DNA of 58,488 nucleotides. Source: Bradyrhizobium macuxiense. GTDB taxonomy: Bacteria; Pseudomonadota; Alphaproteobacteria; Rhizobiales; Xanthobacteraceae. The position numbers were made by a program, and so were the translations under genes. The stretch's first letter is position 1, and every line of letters begins with the position of its first letter. The notes under the pieces were generated by a model. The model did not search any database and was not told the origin of the DNA. It saw only the letters and a program-made list of their open reading frames with translations. Shown here in pieces: positions 52,908 through 58,488 of the stretch. The stretch is from the NCBI RefSeq assembly GCF_001542415.1, contig NZ_LNCU01000132.1, positions 19,682 to 78,169 of the forward strand, written 5' to 3'.

Positions 52908-53025
52908 GTCATTGCGAGCCAACGGGTCGCGCGAATGCGCGCCCGATGACAGGCTCCGCGAAGCAATCCATACCTCCACATGCTGAGAGGTGGATTGCTT
53001 CGTCGCTATCGCTCCTCGCAATGAC
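52908..53025. repeat. Palindromic intergenic repeat, family B copy 2
   Basis: The element starts GTCATTGCGAGCC and ends CTCCTCGCAATGAC, with inner arms CGAAGCAATCCATA and TGGATTGCTTCG. It matches the copy at 43017-43098 but has a longer middle. It fills most of the gap between the globin and the lactonase gene. Confidence 0.85.
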
Positions 53026-53077
53026 GCCTGGAACGCTCTATGGTCCACCCCGTTCTGCCAACGGGTGAACCAAGAAA

Positions 53078-53977
53078 ATGATGTATCTGGAAACACCGCC
53101 AAAACTGATCCCGACCGAGATCTTCTCTGCCGTCCCATCCGAGTTCCGTCGCAAGGTGTCGACCGAATGGGCCGATGCGAACCGGCCGGGCGCAATGACC
53201 GACTGTTTCATCGAGGGACCGTCGTTCGACGCATCGGGCAATCTCTACATCGTCGACATCCCGTTCGGGCGCATCTTCCGGATCGCGCCGGACAAGACCT
53301 GGTCGCAGGTCGCGGAATATGACGGCTGGCCCAACGGGCTGAAGATCGACTCCAAGGGCCGCATCCTGATCGCCGATTACCGCCATGGCCTGATGGAGCT
53401 CGACGCCAAAGCGGGCAAGGTCGCGCCGCTGCTGCGCTCGCGCAATTCGGAATCGTTCCGCGGCTGCAACGACCTGCACATCGCGTCGAACGGCGATATC
53501 TATTTCACCGACCAGGGCCAGACCGGCCTGCACGATCCGACCGGCCGCGTCTATCGCTTGCGGACCGATGGGCAGCTCGATTGCCTGATCGACACCGGCA
53601 TCAGCCCGAACGGCCTGGTGCTCGACCCGCACGAGGCGGTGCTGTTCGTCGCGATGACGCGCGACAACGCGGTCTGGCGCGCGCCGTTCATGAAGGACGG
53701 CAGCGTCTCCAAGGTCGGGCGCTTCTGCTCGCTGTTCGGCCCGAGCGGACCCGACGGCATGACGATGGATCGCGCAGGACGGCTGTTCGTCGCGCATGCC
53801 TCGCTCGGCCACGTCTTCGTGTTCGCGCCCAACGGCGAATGCATCGCGCGGATCAAGTCCTGCGCCGGACCAAGCTGCACCAATGTCGCGATCGGCGGCA
53901 CGAAGGGCGACCGGCTCTACATCACGGAGTCGGTGACGGGATCGGTGCTGGTGGCCGACATTAGCGGGCTCGGCTGA
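53078..53977 (+). CDS. SMP-30/gluconolactonase-like protein
   Basis: The 299-residue six-bladed beta-propeller hydrolyses lactones of sugars or related acids using one divalent metal. The expected metal ligands are seen in order: Glu in CFIEGPSFD, Asn in GCNDLHIA or GISPNGLVLD, and Asp in SGPDGMTMD. No signal peptide. It starts with two ATGs (53078, 53081). The next gene on the minus strand is a broken amidotransferase, only 3 bp away tail to tail. The substrate is open; the nearby aldehyde dehydrogenase and aldo/keto reductase make a sugar-acid path possible. Confidence 0.88.
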   Translation: MMYLETPPKLIPTEIFSAVPSEFRRKVSTEWADANRPGAMTDCFIEGPSFDASGNLYIVDIPFGRIFRIAPDKTWSQVAEYDGWPNGLKIDSKGRILIADYRHGLMELDAKAGKVAPLLRSRNSESFRGCNDLHIASNGDIYFTDQGQTGLHDPTGRVYRLRTDGQLDCLIDTGISPNGLVLDPHEAVLFVAMTRDNAVWRAPFMKDGSVSKVGRFCSLFGPSGPDGMTMDRAGRLFVAHASLGHVFVFAPNGECIARIKSCAGPSCTNVAIGGTKGDRLYITESVTGSVLVADISGLG

Positions 53978-53980
53978 TGA

Positions 53981-54639
53981 TCATGCACCCGCGCCGGAAC
54001 GAAGCACGCTGTCGGCCGGCGCGATGGTGAGAAGCCAGTCGCTGAACACCTGCTCGGCTTGCGCCGCGACGGGCCTGGCAAGCGCCTGCGTTGCCGCGCG
54101 CAGTTCGGGGATCGAGACCTTCGCTGCCGCCAGCTCGACGGCGTGGCCGACATACCATTCCTCGAGCTGCCGTGGATCGGCCTCGAGATGGAATTGCAGC
54201 GCCAGTGCGCTGCGGCCCCAGGCGAAGGCCTGGTTCTCGTAATTGGCGTTCGAGGCCAGCCGCACGGCATCGCCGTCAGCTCGATCGGTCCCCAGCCGAT
54301 CTCCTTGACGCCCCCGGGGAACACGCGGCCGCCGAGGGCCTGTGCCATCAACTGCGCTCCGAGGCAGATGCCGAGCGTCGGCTTTTCGCGGCGCAGCCGG
54401 TGCTCCAGCAGCGCGATCTCGGTGGTGAGGAACGGATATTTGTCCGTCTCATACACCCCGATCGGGCCGCCCAGCACGATCAGGAGATCGGCATCCCTGA
54501 TCGCGCGATCAGTGAGGTCGCCGACCGGTGCATCGCAGAACGACACGCTCCAGCCCGCGCGTTCCATGATCGGGGCGAGCAGCCCCAGATCCTCGAACGC
54601 CACATGGCGAATGGCAATGGCGGAGCGGCGTGATCGCAT
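53981..54639 (-). pseudogene. Class I glutamine amidotransferase-like protein, internal deletion and frameshift
   Basis: The 5' part from ATG 54639 encodes a GMP-synthase-like glutamine amidotransferase (VLGGPIGVYETDKYPFL, then the nucleophile elbow GICLGAQLMAQALGG). After GWGPIELTA (near 54275) the frame changes to RLASNANYENQAFAWGRSAL, which keeps the catalytic His in LQFHLEADP and runs to 53981. The family's HWHGD-containing segment that should lie between is missing. A deletion that is not a multiple of three therefore both removed about 20 residues and shifted the frame. It is probably inactive. Confidence 0.82.
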
Positions 54640-54658
54640 TTGATACGTCCAGTCTTTT

Positions 54659-54682
54659 CGTTATATAGTATGGAATATAGCG
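54659..54682. promoter_or_regulatory. ModE-like molybdate box before the amidotransferase pseudogene
   Basis: CGTTATATA (54659-54667), six bases, AATATAGCG (54674-54682) is close to the ModE operator layout CGnTATATA-N6-TATATAnCG; I see one mismatch in the TATATA core of the right half. It lies 20 bases before ATG 54639 and 40 bases after the end of the ModE-type regulator gene. It may also simply be an AT-rich promoter. Confidence 0.5.
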
Positions 54683-54721
54683 CCGGATCCGGACGAGTCC
54701 AGCCGCCGGGATCGTACCGGA

Positions 54722-55819
54722 TCAGTGACCGGAATGCATCTTCTCGAGAAACTCCTTCACGCCGCTGACGGCGCCGGTCTTCGATGCCACATAGCCGGGC
54801 AGGGCGCCTACGGCCTTGTGAAACCCGCCGCTCTTCATGATGTCGAGCACGCGCCGCATCGGCTCGGTCTCCAGGAAGGCACGTTTGCAGACGAAGAAAT
54901 AATCCTCCGTGAGCAGCCGGATGAAATCGAGGCCGAACTGCCGCGCCGCCGCCTCGACGCCGAAGCTCGCATCCGCCATGCCGCTCGCGACATAGGCGGC
55001 AACCGCGGCATGGGTGAATTCCATGTGCTGCGCGCCGTTGATCCTGCCTTGCGGGATCCGGTGCAGCGCCAGCAACTGGTCGAACAGCAGCCGCGTGCCG
55101 GAATCGTGATCGCGGTTGACGAAGCGGGCCTTGCGGTCGACCAGATCCTTCAGCGTGGTGATCTTCAGCGGGTTGCCGCGCTTGACCATCAAGCCCATCT
55201 CTCGCGTGACGAAATTGATCACGCGGTCCTCGCGCGGATCGAGCCATTCCCGGCAGGCCTTGATGCCCTGCGCGCGCAGTTCACCGCGCGGCAGGTGGAC
55301 GCCGGAGAGATCGCAGGCGCCCTGCGCCAGCGAGACCAGCGAATTCTGGTTGGAGACATAGCGCAGATCGACGCCCATGCCGCTCTCGCGATCGAGGAAT
55401 TCGCGCAGCTTGGAGACCGCGAAACCGTGGCTGGCATGGACGCGGATCACCGACGGCCGCTGCTGCAGGAACGGCTTGATCTCGGTGACCAGTTCCTGCG
55501 CGAGGTTCTCGAGCTGCAGGCCGAGCCGCGCCTGCATGCGTTCGCCGGCCCACACCAGTTTCTCGCCGAATGGCGTCAGCTTCGAGCCCCTGCCGCGCTG
55601 CGTCTCCACCAGCGGCACGCCGAAGAATTCGGACCATTGCTCGATCAGGTTCCAGACATGGCGATACGACAGATGCGCGTCGCTCGCCGCGCTGGTGATC
55701 TTCCCGGTCTTCCTGATCTCGTTGAGGATGCCGAGCATGACGACCACGGTCTGCGGGCTGTTCTCTTTCCGAAATCGCCAGACGGTCTCGATCTCAATCT
55801 GCAGCATCTTGGTTTCCAT
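54722..55819 (-). CDS. ModE-type winged-helix regulator with a periplasmic-binding-protein-like domain
   Basis: The 365-residue product has a ModE/LysR-like winged helix (about 20-105; SAASDAHLSYRHVWNLIEQW, then GVPLVETQRGRGSKLTPFGE) and a C-terminal substrate-binding-protein-like domain (about 125-350; VIRVHASHGFAVSKLREFLD, SGVHLPRGELRAQG, NRDHDSGTRLLFDQLLAL). Proteins of this layout (COG2005 plus COG1910 in my recollection) sense molybdate, tungstate or formate-related signals. ATG 55819 lies directly beside two perfect palindromes. It is divergent from the aldehyde dehydrogenase. A molybdenum enzyme is encoded at 3415-6057. Confidence 0.87.
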   Translation of the reverse strand: METKMLQIEIETVWRFRKENSPQTVVVMLGILNEIRKTGKITSAASDAHLSYRHVWNLIEQWSEFFGVPLVETQRGRGSKLTPFGEKLVWAGERMQARLGLQLENLAQELVTEIKPFLQQRPSVIRVHASHGFAVSKLREFLDRESGMGVDLRYVSNQNSLVSLAQGACDLSGVHLPRGELRAQGIKACREWLDPREDRVINFVTREMGLMVKRGNPLKITTLKDLVDRKARFVNRDHDSGTRLLFDQLLALHRIPQGRINGAQHMEFTHAAVAAYVASGMADASFGVEAAARQFGLDFIRLLTEDYFFVCKRAFLETEPMRRVLDIMKSGGFHKAVGALPGYVASKTGAVSGVKEFLEKMHSGH

Positions 55820-55820
55820 T

Positions 55821-55838
55821 TATGAAGTTAACTTCATA
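55821..55838. promoter_or_regulatory. Perfect 18-bp palindrome, candidate operator 1
   Basis: TATGAAGTTAACTTCATA is a perfect palindrome that starts one base upstream of the regulator's start codon, so bound protein would block its translation start region or transcription. It lies within the divergent gap to the aldehyde dehydrogenase and most likely serves the adjacent ModE-type regulator. Confidence 0.7.
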
Positions 55839-55854
55839 TATTGGCATGCCAATA
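55839..55854. promoter_or_regulatory. Perfect 16-bp palindrome, candidate operator 2
   Basis: TATTGGCATGCCAATA is a second perfect palindrome directly next to the first, of different sequence. Two different abutting palindromes suggest two regulators, or one regulator plus another factor, at the same divergent promoter. Confidence 0.65.
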
Positions 55855-55921
55855 GGTACAAGATATCATATTTACTGCCGACCGCAGCTTCTTACGTTCA
55901 AGGATAACGTCAGGAGGCAAT

Positions 55922-57409
55922 ATGATGTCAGTTGCATATGAATATGGATACGATGCGCGCCGGGCCCCGACTGTCCGGGACGAGCTGCTGCTGATCGACG
56001 GCGCCCGCGTCCGCTCGCTGTCCGGCCGTTCCTTCAAGTCTCTCAACCCGGCGACCGAGCAGGTGATCGCGACGATCGCTGAAGGCAATGAGGCGGACGT
56101 CGATCGCGCGGTCGCCGCCGCCCGCCGCGCCTTCGAAGGGCCGTGGCGCTCCATGCGCGCCGCCGAGCGCGGTCACATTCTCCTGAAGTGGGCTGAGCTG
56201 CTGAAGCGGCACGCCGACGAGATCACGGCGCTCGAGAGCCTCGATGCCGGCAAGCCGATGTCGGCGGTGCGGCGGCAGGATTTTCCGGCGGCGATCGATA
56301 CGCTGATCTATTACGCCGGATGGGCCGACAAGATCGGCGGCGAGGTGGTGTCCGCGCGCGACGACGCGCTGACCTACACGGTGCGCGAGCCGGTCGGCGT
56401 GGTTGCGGCGATCGTGCCGTGGAATTTCCCGCTGATGATCGGGATGTGGAAGCTCGCGCCCGCGCTTGCCTGCGGTTGCACGGTGGTGATGAAGCCCGCC
56501 GAGCTGACGTCGCTGTCGGCGCTGCGGATCGGCGAGCTTGCGCTTGAGGCGGGCCTGCCGAAGGGCGTGCTCAACATCGTGACCGGCCCCGGCCGCACTG
56601 TCGGTGAAGCGCTGGTCAATCATCCCGACGTCGACAAGGTGACGTTCACCGGCTCGCCCGGCGTCGGCCGCGGCATCGTGAAGGGCGCCGCGAGCAACTT
56701 CAAACGCGTCTCGCTCGAGCTCGGCGGCAAGTCCGCCAACGTGATCTTCGACGATGCCGATCTCGAAGCCGCAGCCAAGGCCGCGGCCGCCGGCATCTTC
56801 TTCAATGCCGGGCAGGTCTGCTCGGCCGGCTCGCGCGTGCTGGTGCAGGAGAAGGCCTATGACGAGGTGGTGGAACGCCTCGTCGCCCGCGCCGAGGCCC
56901 TTCGCATCGGCGATCCGGCGGACCGCGCGACGGCGCTGGGGCCGGTGATCTCGGAGAAGCAGATGCGCTCGATCCTCGACTATGTCGACATCGGCAGACA
57001 AGAGGGCGCGCGGCTTGCGACAGGGGGACAGCGCGTCGGCGACCGTGGCTATTTCATCAGCCCGGCCGTGTTCGCAGATGTCGAGCACGAGATGCGTATC
57101 TCGCAGGAGGAGATCTTCGGTCCCGTCGTGAGCGTGATCAAGTTCAAGGACGAGGCCGATGCGCTGCGGATCGCCAACGGCACCGCCTACAGCCTCGCCG
57201 CCGGCGTCTGGAGCGCCGACATCGGCCGCGTGCAGCGTTTTGCCAGGAAGGCGCGCGCCGGCACGGTGTGGATCAACACCTATGGCTACACCGATGTGCG
57301 GCTGCCATGGGGCGGCGAGCGCGACTCCGGCCTCGGCCGCGAGCACGGCACCGCGGCGATCGACAATTTCACCGAGCCCAAGGCGGTGTGGATGAATCTG
57401 AACGTGTGA
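55922..57409 (+). CDS. NAD(P)-dependent aldehyde dehydrogenase
   Basis: The 495-residue enzyme oxidises an aldehyde to its acid. It has the family motifs VPWNFPLMIGMWKLAPALAC, the coenzyme-loop FTGSPGVGRGI, the catalytic Glu in SLELGGKSAN and the nucleophile Cys in GQVCSAGSR; the C-terminal EEIFGPVVSV and PWGGERDSGLGREHG are normal for the betaine/gamma-aminobutyraldehyde group. Ribosome binding site AGGAGG at 55911-55916; ATG 55922 or 55925. It is divergent from the ModE-type regulator and probably under its control. Confidence 0.92.
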   Translation: MMSVAYEYGYDARRAPTVRDELLLIDGARVRSLSGRSFKSLNPATEQVIATIAEGNEADVDRAVAAARRAFEGPWRSMRAAERGHILLKWAELLKRHADEITALESLDAGKPMSAVRRQDFPAAIDTLIYYAGWADKIGGEVVSARDDALTYTVREPVGVVAAIVPWNFPLMIGMWKLAPALACGCTVVMKPAELTSLSALRIGELALEAGLPKGVLNIVTGPGRTVGEALVNHPDVDKVTFTGSPGVGRGIVKGAASNFKRVSLELGGKSANVIFDDADLEAAAKAAAAGIFFNAGQVCSAGSRVLVQEKAYDEVVERLVARAEALRIGDPADRATALGPVISEKQMRSILDYVDIGRQEGARLATGGQRVGDRGYFISPAVFADVEHEMRISQEEIFGPVVSVIKFKDEADALRIANGTAYSLAAGVWSADIGRVQRFARKARAGTVWINTYGYTDVRLPWGGERDSGLGREHGTAAIDNFTEPKAVWMNLNV

Positions 57410-57449
57410 CAGTTGTCGATTTTGCACTAGCGCTGCAACACACTCCGCC

Positions 57450-57591
57450 GTCGTCCCGGGCTTGACCCGGGACCCATAACCACAGCCGTTAGCTGTTGTG
57501 CGACGCTATGGCCTCAGCCGAACGCAACAATGTAGTCCGGTGGTTATGGGTCCCTGCTCCCGTGCGCAATTGCGCACTAGGCAGGGACGAC
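57450..57591. repeat. Palindromic intergenic repeat, family C copy 2
   Basis: The element begins GTCGTCCCGGGCTTGACCC and ends AGGCAGGGACGAC, with inner arms GACCCATAACCAC and GTGGTTATGGGTC. It shares ends and inner arms with 16846-16968. It lies between the aldehyde dehydrogenase and the aldo/keto reductase; no gene is seen in this gap. Confidence 0.8.
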
Positions 57592-57661
57592 ATCGTGAGA
57601 GGACATCGTCTCACGCTTCCTCTATGGTCGACGCCGAGTTCCAAAGACAAACGAGGCGATC

Positions 57662-58488
57662 GTGCAGACAAAAGCATTCGGCAGAGGCGGCCCGCAGGTC
57701 TCGGTGATCGGGCAGGGCACCTGGTATCTCGATCGCGGTGACCGCAAGGCGGCCGTCGCCGCGCTCACGCGCGGCATCGATGCCGGCATGACGCATATCG
57801 ACACAGCGGAGATGTATGGTGACGCCGAACTCGTGATTGCGGATGCGATTGCCGGCCGGCGCGACGAGCTGTTCCTGGTCTCGAAGGTGCTGCCGAGCAA
57901 CGCCTCGCGGCGCGGCACCATCACCGCCTGCGAGCGTTCGCTGAAGCGGCTGAAGACCGACCGGCTCGACTGCTATCTGCTGCATTGGCGCGGATCCTAT
58001 CCGCTGGCCGACACCGTCGCGGCCTTCGACGATCTGATCGCCGCCGGCAAGATCCGCTCCTGGGGCGTCAGCAATTTTGACGCCGACGATCTCGACGAAC
58101 TGCTCGATGTCACGGGTGAGGGCAAGATCGCCTGCAACCAGGTGCTCTACCATCTGCAGGAGCGAGCGATCGAACACGCCGTGATTCCGTGGTGCGAGCA
58201 GCATGGCGTTGCCGTGGTCGCCTACTCGCCGTTTGGTCATAACGATTTTCCCTCTCCATCGAGCAAAGGCGGTGCGGTGCTGCATTCGATCGCGCAGGCG
58301 CACAAGGCAACGCCGCGCCAGGTCGCGCTGAGCTTCCTCACCCGCAATCCATCCGTGCTCGCGATTCCGAAGGCGTCGAGCGCGGACCACGCGGCGGAGA
58401 ATGCCGCGGCAGGAAACCTGAAGCTCAGCGACGGTGAGATCGCCGCGCTCGACAAGGCGTTTCCGCGCGGGCCGAAGCCGCGCGGCCT
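57662..58488 (+). CDS. Aldo/keto reductase, cut by the window edge
   Basis: The frame starts at GTG 57662 (GAGG about seven bases upstream) and is open to the end of the window, so the 3' end is outside. The 275 codons present cover almost the whole TIM barrel, with the catalytic tetrad D47, Y52 (IDTAEMYG), K75 (LVSKVLP) and H108 (CYLLHWRG) and the NADPH-binding part IPKASSADHAAENAA near the end. It resembles the YeaE-like short group. Substrates are small aldehydes or ketones. Confidence 0.9.
   Translation, partial: MQTKAFGRGGPQVSVIGQGTWYLDRGDRKAAVAALTRGIDAGMTHIDTAEMYGDAELVIADAIAGRRDELFLVSKVLPSNASRRGTITACERSLKRLKTDRLDCYLLHWRGSYPLADTVAAFDDLIAAGKIRSWGVSNFDADDLDELLDVTGEGKIACNQVLYHLQERAIEHAVIPWCEQHGVAVVAYSPFGHNDFPSPSSKGGAVLHSIAQAHKATPRQVALSFLTRNPSVLAIPKASSADHAAENAAAGNLKLSDGEIAALDKAFPRGPKPRG

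Noticed and set aside
1..58488. Prophage, insertion sequence, CRISPR array, tRNA or rRNA genes
   Set aside because: No integrase, transposase, capsid gene, regularly spaced repeat, tRNA cloverleaf or rRNA sequence was recognised on reading. The palindromic repeats are dispersed and lack equal spacers.

Overview
The window is a chromosomal segment of a GC-rich alphaproteobacterium. Gene content (Sox proteins, CaiB-type CoA transferase, DctA, a bacterial globin, many ABC importers), the short palindromic repeats and an EcfG-type stress promoter fit Bradyrhizobium or a close relative in the Nitrobacteraceae. This is inferred from gene families and style, not from a marker gene. No rRNA, tRNA, CRISPR array, insertion sequence, phage gene or replication origin was recognised.

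Layout. 1-6057: a minus-strand operon reading Mo-hydroxylase small subunit, Mo-hydroxylase large subunit (frameshifted), flavocytochrome c sulfide dehydrogenase, soxX, soxY, soxZ, soxA. All except the small subunit carry visible export signals or are known Sox partners, so the operon looks like a periplasmic sulfur-oxidation module with an unusual molybdenum enzyme at its head. 6210-8090: a DHA2 drug exporter and two small gene remnants. 8250-12194: a complete Fbp-type ABC importer (permease, binding protein, ATPase). 12228-18791: a split NMT1/Tau-type ABC importer, whose permease and ATPase flank three enzymes (epimerase-like, GNAT, DapA-like), with a TetR regulator and the binding protein alongside; matching CAACCA/TGGTTG sites lie before both transcription units. 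18798-24901: an OFA-family MFS carrier, an IclR regulator, and divergent from it a Baeyer-Villiger-type monooxygenase followed by an alkylsulfatase-type metallo-beta-lactamase.

24977-34917 is a carbohydrate and stress region: a GT4 glycosyltransferase and an ABC exporter share a palindromic promoter that reads as EcfG in both directions, followed by a glycogen-debranching-like enzyme, a PRC-barrel protein, an MFS carrier, a 2OG-Fe(II) oxygenase-like protein and a glycogen synthase. 35188-44220 holds a CaiB-type CoA transferase, a full dipeptide/oligopeptide-type importer with overlapping genes, a zinc alcohol dehydrogenase and a beta-decarboxylating dehydrogenase, plausibly one catabolic cluster.

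44255-50809 contains a His-rich exported protein, an L,D-transpeptidase, a truncated glyoxalase-family remnant, an XRE regulator with a clear terminator, a low-GC stretch with doubtful ORFs, DctA and a family VIII esterase-like protein. 50955-58488 has an intradiol dioxygenase, a globin behind a sigma-54-like promoter and a probable nrtA 5' remnant, an SMP-30 lactonase, a deleted glutamine amidotransferase pseudogene with a ModE-like box, a ModE-type regulator with two abutting perfect palindromes, an aldehyde dehydrogenase, and an aldo/keto reductase that runs off the edge. Three families of palindromic intergenic repeats each occur twice.
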